Part shown: positions 43,809 through 52,571 of the stretch, piece after piece | Position numbering within the stretch: the first letter of the stretch is position 1 | Layout of the letters: each line of letters begins with the position of its first letter | Origin: CAVTND01 sp963735955 | GTDB taxonomy: Bacteria; Pseudomonadota; Gammaproteobacteria; Burkholderiales; Burkholderiaceae_F | Assembly: GCA_963735955.1 (NCBI GenBank) | Contig: CAVTND010000001.1 | Span: 1-64,000, forward strand | DNA length: 64,000 nucleotides | Direction: 5' to 3' | The notes under the pieces: model-generated | Databases searched by the model: none | What the model was told of the DNA's origin: nothing | The model's input: the letters and a program-made list of their open reading frames with translations, nothing else | Made by a program: the position numbers and the translations under genes

Positions 43809-44148
43809 ATTTCGGCTCACCAATCAAGCGCGCTGCAAGCTCCTCTGCTGCCTGGCTAGAGTCCACGCTCACGCGCTTTGATCGGCTCGACCCACCGCTA
43901 ATCAGTTTCAAAGCTGTCCGCGGTATTTGCAGTTGCGTCGCAAGGTAGCGCAACAAGGCTTCGTTGGCGCGTCCATCCTGAGCTGGGGCAGCCACTGCAA
44001 TCTTGAGGCGACCGCCATGCACGCCGACCACGCCGGTGCGTCGCGCACCTGGCTGGATGTGCAAGTCGAGTAGCCAAACGTCCTGCCCACGAGTCAGCCA
44101 GATGGCTGGACCCGCCGTGAGAGAATCGACTTTCTTATTCGCTGCCAC
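43807..44148 (-). CDS. DUF167 (YggU-like) family protein
   Basis: A 113-residue protein with the DUF167 core: LDLHIQPGARRTGVVGVHGG, LKIAVAAPAQDGRANEALLR and LISGGSSRSKRVSVD. DUF167 is a small conserved fold of uncertain function found next to many genes. The GTG start is two bases from the hemE start on the opposite strand, which would leave each promoter inside the other gene; a start some codons later remains possible. The frame is open about 150 bp further upstream but unlike the family. Confidence 0.85.
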   Translation of the reverse strand: MAANKKVDSLTAGPAIWLTRGQDVWLLDLHIQPGARRTGVVGVHGGRLKIAVAAPAQDGRANEALLRYLATQLQIPRTALKLISGGSSRSKRVSVDSSQAAEELAARLIGEPK

Positions 44149-44150
44149 TC

Positions 44151-45233
44151 GTGCGCCCCGAAAACGACACCCTTCTGCGCGCACTACTGCGCGAACCGAC
44201 CGCGTACACGCCAGTGTGGCTGATGCGGCAGGCGGGTCGCTACATGCCGGAGTACAACGCGACGCGCGCGCGCGCCGGCAGCTTTCTGAAGCTCGCCAAA
44301 TCACCTGCCCTTGCCACTGAAGTCACGCTGCAACCAGTTGACCGGTTCCCATTGGATGCCGCGATCTTGTTTTCAGACATCCTGACGATCCCGGACGCCA
44401 TGGGGCTGGGTCTGTACTTCGCCGACGGCGAAGGTCCAAAGTTCGAACGCCCGGTTCGCACCGAAGCGGACGTGGCGGCCCTTGCAGCGCCCGATCCGGA
44501 ATTGTCGCTCGGTTACGTCATGGATGCGGTGCGCGAAATTCGCAAAGCACTTGGAAATCGCATCCCGCTGATCGGTTTTTCCGGAAGCCCGTTCACGCTT
44601 GCCTGTTACATGGTGGAGGGTGGGGGTTCGGACGATTTCCGGCGCATCAAGACGCTTCTGTATTCGAGGCCGGATCTACTGCATCGGATACTTGAAGTGA
44701 ACGCCCAGGCGGTGGCCGACTACCTGAATGCGCAAATCGCGGCGGGCGCGCAAGCGGTGATGATCTTCGATACCTGGGGCGGCATCCTTGCCGATGGTGC
44801 GTTCCAGGCGTTTTCGCTTGCCTACACGCGCCTGGTCGTTGCGCGGCTTGTTCGCGAACACGACGGTGAACGCGTCCCGTGCATAGTCTTTACAAAGGGC
44901 GGCGGCGCCTGGCTCGAAGAAATCGCGGCGATCGGAAGTGATGCGGTCGGGCTCGATTGGACGGTTGATCTCGGCCGTGCGCGTGCTCGAATCAATGATC
45001 GTTGTGCGCTTCAGGGAAACCTCGACCCGATGGCGCTGTTCGCCGGCCCAGATCAGATCGAGGCCGAAGTCGGTCGCGTACTGGCGGCCTTTGGCTCGCC
45101 CCGGCGCCCCGACGGCAGATGGGGCGGACACGTGTTCAACCTGGGCCACGGAATCTCACAGTTCACGCCGCCCGAAAGCGTCGAAGTGCTGGTTCATTCA
45201 GTCCACAAAATCAGCCGTGCTGCGCGGGGGTGA
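44151..45233 (+). CDS. hemE: Uroporphyrinogen decarboxylase
   Basis: Decarboxylates uroporphyrinogen III to coproporphyrinogen III in haem synthesis. The 360-residue protein has the family blocks PVWLMRQAGRYMPEYNATRA (with the substrate-binding RQAGRY), IGFSGSPFTLACYMVEGGGS and GLDWTVDLGRARARI. Start GTG, begins MRPENDTLLRALLREPTAYT. Typical length. It is followed by a long gap and then priA, a common betaproteobacterial order. Confidence 0.97.
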   Translation: MRPENDTLLRALLREPTAYTPVWLMRQAGRYMPEYNATRARAGSFLKLAKSPALATEVTLQPVDRFPLDAAILFSDILTIPDAMGLGLYFADGEGPKFERPVRTEADVAALAAPDPELSLGYVMDAVREIRKALGNRIPLIGFSGSPFTLACYMVEGGGSDDFRRIKTLLYSRPDLLHRILEVNAQAVADYLNAQIAAGAQAVMIFDTWGGILADGAFQAFSLAYTRLVVARLVREHDGERVPCIVFTKGGGAWLEEIAAIGSDAVGLDWTVDLGRARARINDRCALQGNLDPMALFAGPDQIEAEVGRVLAAFGSPRRPDGRWGGHVFNLGHGISQFTPPESVEVLVHSVHKISRAARG

Positions 45234-45571
45234 GTGACCACTACCAAAGCGACGAAAATGGGCAAGCTGGCTTGACTTATTCACAAAAGCAGGAGTCGCG
45301 CCTGGCCAAAAGAGACGCCTTGAGCAGTATCGGCCAAAGGGTCGAGTCGCCTTGCTAACTCATTGATTTCTATAGCGAGTCATTAGGCAGTCACACAACT
45401 GAAGTCCAGCTGGGGCCAATTCCGACGCGGACTTGCAGGCGCTTCGCACAGGTTTTCCACAAAGTTACCCACAGCTGAGAAGGCATACGACGCCGATCCT
45501 TTTAAATCATTGAGTTACATGCTGTACTTGAAGTCTTAGTTTATGCGGACCGGGCTACCAGCGACGCCTAC
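45234..45571. other. hemE-priA gap with two tandem DnaA-box-like sites
   Basis: 338 bp without a recognisable gene. It contains TTTTCCACA at 45454-45462 and TTACCCACA at 45466-45474, each one base from the DnaA-box consensus and in the same orientation, 12 bp apart. A short AT-rich run (about 45499-45545) follows. Direct control of priA, which loads replisomes, by DnaA is possible but unproven. No terminator was found after hemE. Confidence 0.5.
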
Positions 45572-47565
45572 TTGCGGGTGCTTGTCGATGCACCAATTTC
45601 GCAGCCGCTCGACTACCTGACCGGCGCCGACTCAAATGCGCGCCTGCTGCCCGGCGCCCGGTGTGTGGTGCCCCTGGGGCGCCGGTCGGTCGTCGGTTTG
45701 ATCGTCGAGTCTGTGGCGGACTCATCGATCCCGAAAGACCGCCTACGACCTGCCGGCTCCTGTTGGACGATGTCGAGCTACTTAGCCGGCATTGGCTGGA
45801 TTTCACCTGTTTCGTAGCTGACTATTACCAGCAGCACTGGGGCGAAGTCGCACTCCCGGCGTTGCCGCCCGCTCTGCGCGCGCTTCCGGGGCCGCGGCAC
45901 AGGCAGTCGATTGCGCGTATGCGTGCGCAGCCGCTTCTACTGCCGACAAAGCCGACACCGCCGCCGCACTTGACCGAAGAACAGGCGACGGCTGTCACCG
46001 AATTGATTGCAGCCACCGGATTTGCGCCGACTCTGCTGTTTGGAGTCACCGGCAGCGGCAAGACCGAGGTCTACCTTTCGGTCATCGAGGGCCTGCTGAC
46101 AGCGGACAGCTCGGCGCAGGCCTTGCTGCTGGTCCCGGAGATCAATCTCACGCCGCAGCTTGAAGCGCAACTGCGGTCGCGGTTCGCGGGACATGCGGTG
46201 GTTGCGATGCACAGCGGGCTGCCGGCCGGTGCTCGCGCCGCCGCTTGGCTCGCTGCGCATGAAGGTCGGGCGCGGATCGTGGTGGGCACTCGCCTGGCGA
46301 TATTTGCCTCGATGCCGCGGCTGGCGCTCATAGTGGTGGATGAAGAGCACGACACTTCGTACAAGGCTGGTGAAGGCGGTCGTTATTCGGCGCGCGATCT
46401 GGCGCTCAAGCGCGGCCAGATGCTCGGTATCCCGGTGGTGTTGGGCTCGGCGACCCCCTCACTGGAATCGTGGGCGAGGGCCCAGGCCGGGCGCATGCGC
46501 TGCCTGCGATTGACGAAGCCGGCCAAGCCGGACGCTTCCGTGCCCGTCATCGAAATCGTCGATGTCCGTGCCCACGCAGACAACCAGGGTCTTGCCGCGC
46601 CGGTCCGTGCGGCCTTGGAACAGACGCTTGAACGAGGTGAACAATCGCTGCTGTTCCTCAATCGGCGCGGATATGCGCCGGTTGTTGCATGTGACGCGTG
46701 CGGCTGGCTGTCGCAGTGTCCGCGCTGCGCCATTTTTGCGGTGTTTCACAAGCGTGATGCCAGGCTGCGTTGCCACCACTGCGGCTGGAATGCCGGCGTG
46801 CCGCGCAGCTGCCCAACGTGTGGCAATCAGGCCCTGCACGGCCTGGGCCGCGGCACGCAAAGAATTGAAGAGAACCTGCAGCAATTGCTGCCAGCCGCAC
46901 GCATTGTGCGCATCGACCGCGACTCGACCCGTCGCCGCAACACGGCGGAAAGAGCGTTCGAGTCGGTGCACCGGGGCGACATCGATGTCATGGTCGGAAC
47001 GCAGATGATCGCAAAGGGCCACGACTTCCAGCGCGTGTCACTGGTCGTCGTGCTTAATCCGGACGGCCAACTCGCGTCGCACGACTTTCGCGCCGCCGAG
47101 CGTTTGTTCGCCCTGTTGACTCAGGTCGCTGGCCGAGCCGGGCGCGCAGGACTCGTCGGCCGCGTGCTGATACAGACACGCTTTCCGGAGCACACCCTGT
47201 TTTCGGCCCTGGCGAAACAGGACTACGCGGCGTTCGCTGACGCGCAGCTTGCCGAACGGCGCGCCGCAGGCATGCCGCCGTTTGCATTCCAGGCGTTATT
47301 GACTGCCGAGGCGCGGGCCATGACCTCCGCGCTCGGCTTCCTGCGCGCTGCGCGCGAGGCCGCCCCGTCGGAAGCCTCCGTGCGCTTGTTCGATCCGGTG
47401 CCGCGCGTGCCGCCGCGCCTGGCCAACGTCGAACGCGCGCAACTCCTGATCGAGGCAGATCGGCGTAATGCATTGCAGGCGTTTTTGCGGGACTACGTGC
47501 CGCGATTGCGCGCGCTCAAGACCCCGGTTCGGTGGCAGCTTGAAGTCGATCCGCTCGAGATCTGA
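45572..47565 (+). CDS. priA: Primosomal helicase PriA, with a one-base frame break near 45750
   Basis: Restarts stalled forks. The N-terminal part (LRVLVDAPISQPLDYLTGAD and PLGRRSVVGLIVE) reads in one frame up to about 45751. The rest (RLLLDDVELLSRHWLDFTCF onward) reads in another and is continuous to the stop. A base seems to be missing around 45750-45757; restoring it joins KDRLRPA to LLLDDVELL, as expected for PriA. The helicase core has Walker A GVTGSGKTEVYL and DEEH, and eight zinc-binding Cys in four CxxC pairs (CDAC-CPRC-CHHC-CPTC). The TTG start is uncertain; GTG at 45578 is close. Confidence 0.9.
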
Positions 47566-47643
47566 GCGCGGCCCTTTGCATGGCCGATCGATGTTTCATT
47601 TCACTGGAACCTCGCACAGCAAATGAACCCCTGGTTCAGACGA

Positions 47644-47666
47644 GAACGGGCGCCGGACGCCCGTTC
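47644..47666. terminator. Hairpin between converging priA and cytochrome genes
   Basis: A 9-bp perfect stem GAACGGGCG / CGCCCGTTC with loop CCGGA. It sits between the converging priA and cytochrome c genes. No T-run on either side, so the strength is uncertain. Confidence 0.55.
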
Positions 47667-47685
47667 CGGCGAAGAGAAAAGGCTC

Positions 47686-48726
47686 CTAGCGTGCCGCTGC
47701 GAGCATGTATTCAATGGCGGCCCGAATGTCGGCGTCGCTGGCCGTGGCCAGCCCGCCGCGTGGCGGCATGGCTGCCTTGCCCTTGATCACCGTGGCGGTC
47801 AATGTATCGATGCCGAGTTTGGCGCGCGCAGACCACGCTGCCTTGTCGCCGAACTTGGGCGCGCCTGCGACGCCGGTCGCATGACAGGCGTTGCAGCCAG
47901 CCGCATACGTCTTTGCGCCGTCGGGCTTGGCCTGAGCGGAGGCCGGTGCGGTCGCCACGGTTGGCGATGAAGCGCCCTGGCCGAACATGAAGAGCACGGC
48001 AGATTTCATCTCCGCGTCCGTCAGATCCGCCATGCCGCCGCGCGCTGGCATCGAGCCATGGCCCTTGATGGCTGCCGCGGTGACCTTGTCCACTCCCTGC
48101 GAGACCCGCTTTGCCCAGGCAGCACGGTCGCCAATCTTCGGAGCACCGTGGAGGCCGGCGGTGTGACAGTTGCCGCATGCCTGCTGCACGATCTGTTGGC
48201 CGCTGCGCGCCGCATCTGCCTTCCCGCCCGCGGGTGCGTCCGGTTCCTTGAACTTCGCTCCTGCTTGATTGGCCATATAGGCCACGGCGCGCGCTACCTC
48301 CACCGGATCCAGATCTGGATTGCCGCCCTTGGCCGGCATCGCCTTGAATCCATCGACCGCGTGCTTCGCCAGCACGTCGAAGCCCTGCTTTATGCGTGGC
48401 CCCCAGGCGGCCTGGTCGCCGGCCTTTGGTGCTCCCGCGGCACCGGCTGCGTGACATGCAGCACACGAAAGCTTGTAGACAGCTTCGCCGCTCTGAAGTG
48501 TGCGCGGACCCGCCGCGCCCGCGAAGGCTACGGTGCCAATCGGCCGCAGGCGATCCGCAATCGCTTCCGGTGTCAACGCATCAGAACCCGCGCCGGCGAT
48601 CGGATCGCCGACGACGTAGGTGGCAAGCAGGATGATCAGGAGAATGGGTACCACAAAGGCCAGCACGATCACGGTGATCAATTGCTTTGGCGTCTTGATC
48701 GGCGAAGTGTGTTGGTCGTGGGACAT
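47686..48726 (-). CDS. Membrane-anchored triheme c-type cytochrome
   Basis: A 346-residue protein with three c-type heme sites, CAACH (88-92), CGNCH (184-188) and CNACH (278-282), each in a cytochrome c5-like domain with a downstream axial-Met region (MPAKGGNPDL, MPARGGMADL, MPPRGGLATA). A single N-terminal helix (about 17-38, LITVIVLAFVVPILLIILLA) anchors it, with the domains in the periplasm. The three domains are close repeats, indicating internal duplication. It could carry electrons from the bc1 complex or quinol oxidases to an oxidase. The gene is alone and converges with priA. Confidence 0.9.
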   Translation of the reverse strand: MSHDQHTSPIKTPKQLITVIVLAFVVPILLIILLATYVVGDPIAGAGSDALTPEAIADRLRPIGTVAFAGAAGPRTLQSGEAVYKLSCAACHAAGAAGAPKAGDQAAWGPRIKQGFDVLAKHAVDGFKAMPAKGGNPDLDPVEVARAVAYMANQAGAKFKEPDAPAGGKADAARSGQQIVQQACGNCHTAGLHGAPKIGDRAAWAKRVSQGVDKVTAAAIKGHGSMPARGGMADLTDAEMKSAVLFMFGQGASSPTVATAPASAQAKPDGAKTYAAGCNACHATGVAGAPKFGDKAAWSARAKLGIDTLTATVIKGKAAMPPRGGLATASDADIRAAIEYMLAAAR

Positions 48727-48898
48727 TGCCAGCTCCGGGATTTCGGTGCATCGCGCGTGCGATAAAGCGGAGAGAATTTTCAGATCGCGCGAAGCGCGGA
48801 AGTATAACTTGCGAGGTCGCGAACCTTCGACGGTGCCAGAGCCGTTGCGGCAGACCGAAGCCTCGGGAAAGCGGCTACCATTCGTCCCCGCGCCGTCC

Positions 48899-48975
48899 GC
48901 GCCTGTAGCTCAGTTGGATAGAGTACTGGCCTCCGAAGCCAGGGGTCGTGGGTTCGAGTCCCGCCAGGCGCGCCA
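48899..48975 (+). tRNA. tRNA-Arg (anticodon CCG)
   Basis: A 77-base cloverleaf: acceptor stem GCGCCTG with CAGGCGC, anticodon stem CTGGC / GCCAG around loop CTCCGAA (anticodon CCG at 48933-48935), T-arm with GGTTCGAGTCC, discriminator G and encoded CCA. It reads CGG arginine codons. No other tRNA was seen nearby. Confidence 0.96.
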
Positions 48976-49054
48976 TTCGCTTCAAGCACGGAAGGCGGTC
49001 GACGACACGATCACGACCTAAGCCCTGCTTTGCGAGCGCAGTCGCGTTCTGTGT

Positions 49055-49441
49055 TCAGACGGCGCCGCTGCCTTCCAGGCCCAGTAGCCACTTCTCAGCG
49101 TCGCCTACTGTCGAAAACAGCCGGATCGGGGCTCCGCGATTCACCGCCACCGTTTCGGCAAATTTCATCATGCTGATGTCTGCATTGACGTCGACGTAGG
49201 CAATCGCTTCAAACACTTCAGCGGCGCGAGTGCTGCCGCGCGCTGCTATCTCGAACACTTCGGTGCCACTCAGGCGCGGACCCTCCAGCCGCTCTTCGAT
49301 CAGGACCCGACTACATCCGCAGGCCACGCATTCGAGCCGAATGTCTTCCAGATAGCGCGTGACGTTCTCCCTGCTGTTCACTCCCACCACCGTGGCGTGA
49401 ACATGCGTGAGTTTCCGAAGAAATGTCAGCGTGTATGACAT
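49055..49441 (-). CDS. Conserved hypothetical protein, SpoIIAA/STAS-like
   Basis: A 128-residue soluble protein. Repeating patterns of beta strand and helix (FLRKLTHVHATVVGVNSREN, GCSRVLIEERLEGPRLSGTE, EVFEAIAYVDVNADISMMKF and ETVAVNRGAPIRLF) and its size fit the SpoIIAA-like (STAS-type) fold seen in many small proteobacterial proteins. I do not recognise a specific function. No signal peptide. It sits alone downstream of the tRNA gene on the opposite strand. Confidence 0.62.
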   Translation of the reverse strand: MSYTLTFLRKLTHVHATVVGVNSRENVTRYLEDIRLECVACGCSRVLIEERLEGPRLSGTEVFEIAARGSTRAAEVFEAIAYVDVNADISMMKFAETVAVNRGAPIRLFSTVGDAEKWLLGLEGSGAV

Positions 49442-49654
49442 GGGAACGCCGTATTTTCAGTTTCATTTCAATGTAACGCATCCGCGAAGCGCAGCTTTCC
49501 GCGAGTGCATCCCGCGCAAGCGTAAGATCAATCGGAACACTGCCGCTGCCCAGAGCGATGTTGAGCGTACATACAGCGCGCATCGGTCCGCCCCGGTTTT
49601 TCGGAATGACCCCTGTGGCGGGAACGTGAACTCAATCCTGACGCGAGAGCCGCC

Positions 49655-50074
49655 TTGAACGAACGCGCGCCGCAGCACCCCACCCCGACGGCGATCACCG
49701 TGCACGCGGCCTCGCGTGTATTGGAGGTCGAGTTTGACGATGGCCGTTGCTTTCGACTGCCATTCGAGTTCCTGCGCGTGATGTCGCCGTCGGCTGACGT
49801 GCGCGGCCACGGTCCGGGACAGGAAACGCTGCAGGCCGGCAAGCGGGACGTCACGATCACGGAACTCGCGCCGATCGGACATTACGCGGTGCAGCCGACG
49901 TTTTCAGACGGCCATTCGAGCGGCATTTTCTCGTGGACTTATCTCTATGAACTGGGCCGCGACCAGCAACATCTCTGGACTGACTATCTCGCCCGGCTCG
50001 AAGCAGCCGGGGCGAGTCGTGATGTGTCTGCCGCGTCGGGCGCAGCCACAAAGGGCGCCTGTGGTCATCATTGA
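49655..50074 (+). CDS. DUF971 family protein
   Basis: A 139-residue protein of the gamma-butyrobetaine hydroxylase N-terminal-like (DUF971) family: ITVHAASRVLEVEFDDGRCF, LPFEFLRVMSPSADVRGHGP and PIGHYAVQPTFSDGHSSGIF. The C-terminal tail has a His/Cys pattern (KGACGHH) that may bind metal. The start is TTG. It lies directly upstream of ubiE, an order that is common in betaproteobacteria, so it may be co-transcribed with the ubiquinone genes. Confidence 0.88.
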   Translation: MNERAPQHPTPTAITVHAASRVLEVEFDDGRCFRLPFEFLRVMSPSADVRGHGPGQETLQAGKRDVTITELAPIGHYAVQPTFSDGHSSGIFSWTYLYELGRDQQHLWTDYLARLEAAGASRDVSAASGAATKGACGHH

Positions 50075-50125
50075 GCCGCGTGCTTGCGGCAACATGAAAC
50101 CGACACATTCAGGCCAGCACAGCGC

Positions 50126-50884
50126 ATGAAGGAGGCCCCTCACCGCGACCGCGGTCCGCGTACCCACTTCGGTTTCGAGGAAGTCGCCGAGGGTGAAAAG
50201 GCGACACGCGTAGCGGGAGTGTTCGACTCGGTCGCCGGTAGCTATGACCTGATGAACGATGTCATGTCGGCCGGCCTGCACCGCGTCTGGAAGGCCTTCA
50301 CCGTACGTGCTGCCCAGGTCAGGCCCGGAATGAAGGTGCTGGACATCGCTGGCGGCACGGGCGATTTAGCGCGTGCCTTTGCGGAACAGGCCGGCGAGAC
50401 CGGCGAAGTCTGGCTTACGGATATCAACGCTGCGATGCTGACGGTCGGCCGCGATCGTTTGCTCGACGCCGGCAAGTTGTGTCCGGTGGCGCAGTGTGAC
50501 GCCGAACACCTGCCGTTTCGGACCGGACATTTTGATCGCGTCAGCGTGGCCTTCGGCCTGCGCAACATGACTCGCAAGGAAGCGGCGCTGGCCGAGATGC
50601 GACGCGTGCTCGCGCCCGGCGGGAAGTTGCTGGTGCTTGAGTTCTCCCGCATCTGGCAGCCGCTGGCCCCTTTGTACGATGCCTACTCAATGAAAGTGCT
50701 GCCGTGGCTTGGCGCCAGGATTGCCGGCGACAGCGAGAGTTACCGCTACCTGGCCGAATCGATCCGGATGCATCCGCCGCAGCGCGAATTGGCGCAGCTG
50801 ATGGAACAGGCTGGCTTCGACGAGGTCCAATGGTTCAACCTGACGGCAGGCATCTGCGCGCTGCACGTCGGCACACGGTTCTGA
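50126..50884 (+). CDS. ubiE: Ubiquinone/menaquinone C-methyltransferase UbiE
   Basis: Methylates the benzoquinol ring in ubiquinone synthesis. The 252-residue protein has FDSVAGSYDLMNDVMSAGLH, the SAM site VLDIAGGTGDLARAF, CDAEHLPF, FGLRNMTRKEAALAEMRRVL and the C-terminal NLTAGICALHVGTRF, all UbiE hallmarks. The longer frame starts 42 bp upstream but lacks family support. It is followed by a Tim44-like gene, ubiJ and ubiB. Confidence 0.97.
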   Translation: MKEAPHRDRGPRTHFGFEEVAEGEKATRVAGVFDSVAGSYDLMNDVMSAGLHRVWKAFTVRAAQVRPGMKVLDIAGGTGDLARAFAEQAGETGEVWLTDINAAMLTVGRDRLLDAGKLCPVAQCDAEHLPFRTGHFDRVSVAFGLRNMTRKEAALAEMRRVLAPGGKLLVLEFSRIWQPLAPLYDAYSMKVLPWLGARIAGDSESYRYLAESIRMHPPQRELAQLMEQAGFDEVQWFNLTAGICALHVGTRF

Positions 50885-50891
50885 ATAAGGA

Positions 50892-51818
50892 ATGCAGATG
50901 AACAGGTGGATTGCGATCTTGGCGGTGGGATTGATGGCGGCGACCTTTGCGTTCGACGCTGATGCGCAGCGCCGCCTGGGCGGCGGTCGGAATATCGGCC
51001 AGCAATCGCAACCGGTACAGCGCCAGGCTGCGCCCCCGCAGCAGTCCGCGCCAAGCCAGCAGGGCGTACAGCCGGCTGCGCCGGCCAAGCCGGCGTCTCC
51101 AGTGGCAGGCCCTGCCAGTCCGTGGCGCGGCGCGCTGATGGGACTGGCCGCCGGCCTGGGAATCGCAGCGCTGGCGAACTGGCTTGGTTTCGGAGAAGCC
51201 CTCACCATGTTCCTGACTGCGGCCCTGATCGGTGTCGGCGTGCTGCTGCTGATCGGCTTTGTAATGCGACGCATGCGCGGACCGCAACCCGCCTACAGTG
51301 CGCCGGCCGCTCGCGGCCCCGGCACATATGCCAACGTCGGCTACGAAACGTCGCCGACACCGGTGCAGCGCAGCTCGAACGTCGATCTCGGCGCAGCGCG
51401 ACCTGGCTCGGCGATGGACCAGTTCGCGCGCGGCGCCGCGTCAAACGCTCCCTGGGGCATCCCGGCCGGATTCGACAGCGCAGGTTTTGTCGCCCGGGCG
51501 AAAGAGCAATTCATCGCGCTTCAGCATGCCTGGGACAGCGGCAATCTGGATCAGATCGCCGAATTCACCAGCAACGACATGTTCATCACGCTGACTCACG
51601 ATCTGCGTGCGCGTGGAGGACCGAGCAAGACCGAGGTGGTCGCGCTGGAAGCCAAACTGCTCGGCATCGAGTCTGGCAAGGAGCATCTGGCCAGCGTCAA
51701 GTTTGACGGCACGTTGCGGATCAATGGCGAGGTCGAGCGCGTGTCGGAAGTCTGGAACCTGTCCAAGCCGCTCGACGGACGCTCCGGATGGGTGCTGGCG
51801 GGGATACAGCAGGTCTGA
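50892..51818 (+). CDS. Tim44-like domain protein, membrane anchored
   Basis: A 308-residue protein. Residues 1-25 (ending ADA-QRR) are a signal peptide. A Gln/Pro-rich linker is followed by two hydrophobic helices (about 80-100 and 104-122), and the C-terminal half has the Tim44-like pattern FDSAGFVARAKEQFIALQHA and EFTSNDMFITLTHDLRARGG, ending SEVWNLSKPLDGRSGWVLAG. Tim44-like domains bind lipids or membrane proteins; the bacterial versions are poorly known. It lies between ubiE and ubiJ, a conserved place in betaproteobacteria. Confidence 0.86.
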   Translation: MQMNRWIAILAVGLMAATFAFDADAQRRLGGGRNIGQQSQPVQRQAAPPQQSAPSQQGVQPAAPAKPASPVAGPASPWRGALMGLAAGLGIAALANWLGFGEALTMFLTAALIGVGVLLLIGFVMRRMRGPQPAYSAPAARGPGTYANVGYETSPTPVQRSSNVDLGAARPGSAMDQFARGAASNAPWGIPAGFDSAGFVARAKEQFIALQHAWDSGNLDQIAEFTSNDMFITLTHDLRARGGPSKTEVVALEAKLLGIESGKEHLASVKFDGTLRINGEVERVSEVWNLSKPLDGRSGWVLAGIQQV

Positions 51819-51873
51819 GCGGATCGAGCACGCGAAGCAGGGACCCGAAGCCGCACAGGCGAGCCGCCAGAGT

Positions 51874-51893
51874 GGGCTTCCTTCGGGAAGCCC
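51874..51893 (+). terminator. UUCG-tetraloop hairpin after the Tim44-like gene
   Basis: Stem GGGCTTCC / GGAAGCCC (8 bp) closed by the extra-stable loop TTCG, followed by TTCGTCATTG. It lies 56 bp after the stop and before ubiJ, so transcription of ubiJB may be partly separate from ubiE. The T-rich tail is weak. Confidence 0.6.
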
Positions 51894-51938
51894 TTCGTCA
51901 TTGGGCCCTGCTGAAACCATGCTGGGTAGACTCGCTCC

Positions 51939-52520
51939 ATGATCGATCAGTTCGCCAGTGCAGCCGCGATTGCATTGCTCAATCGCATGCTGGCCGAAGA
52001 GTCCTGGGCCCGCGACAAGCTGGCGCCGTTTGCCGGGCGCAGCGCGCGCTTTGAAGCAACGCCTTTTTCCCTGCATCTCAAGATCGTCGACGGTGGCGCG
52101 ATCGGAGCAGCGGGAGACGAGCCGCCAGCCGTGACGATTGGCATGAACCTTGCCAACCTGCCGCTCGCACTGACCAACCCGCAGGCTGCAATGCGCGATC
52201 TGACGCTGAAAGGCGATGCCGAATTCGCCCAGGCACTTGCATTCGTGCTCCAGAATCTGCGGCCTGATCCCGAAGAGCCACTGTCGCGACTGATCGGCGA
52301 CGCCGCAGCACAGCGCGTGGTCGGGCTGCTGCGTGCCGGAGCCTCACAGTGGCGCGAGATCGCCGAGCGCATGCTCGATAACGCCGCCAACTATTTCGTT
52401 GCGGAAAATCCCATGGTTGTCGACAGCAGGGAAGTGGCTGAATTCTCGGGCTCGGTCAATCGACTGCGCGACGATCTGGCGCGGCTGACCAAGCGAATCG
52501 AGCGTTGCGAACAACGCTGA
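51939..52520 (+). CDS. ubiJ: Ubiquinone biosynthesis accessory factor UbiJ (SCP2 domain)
   Basis: A 193-residue lipid-binding protein with an SCP2-like domain (APFAGRSARFEATPFSLHLK, LTLKGDAEFAQALAFVLQNL). The C-terminal part (SGSVNRLRDDLARLTKRIER) is a coiled-coil tail. With UbiK it holds ubiquinone intermediates for the UbiB/E/F/G/H/I assembly. Position directly upstream of ubiB is diagnostic. Confidence 0.9.
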   Translation: MIDQFASAAAIALLNRMLAEESWARDKLAPFAGRSARFEATPFSLHLKIVDGGAIGAAGDEPPAVTIGMNLANLPLALTNPQAAMRDLTLKGDAEFAQALAFVLQNLRPDPEEPLSRLIGDAAAQRVVGLLRAGASQWREIAERMLDNAANYFVAENPMVVDSREVAEFSGSVNRLRDDLARLTKRIERCEQR

Positions 52521-52571
52521 GGCAGCACGGCATTCCAGCCCGGCTGGATGCCGCTCGTACAATTCACCGCG

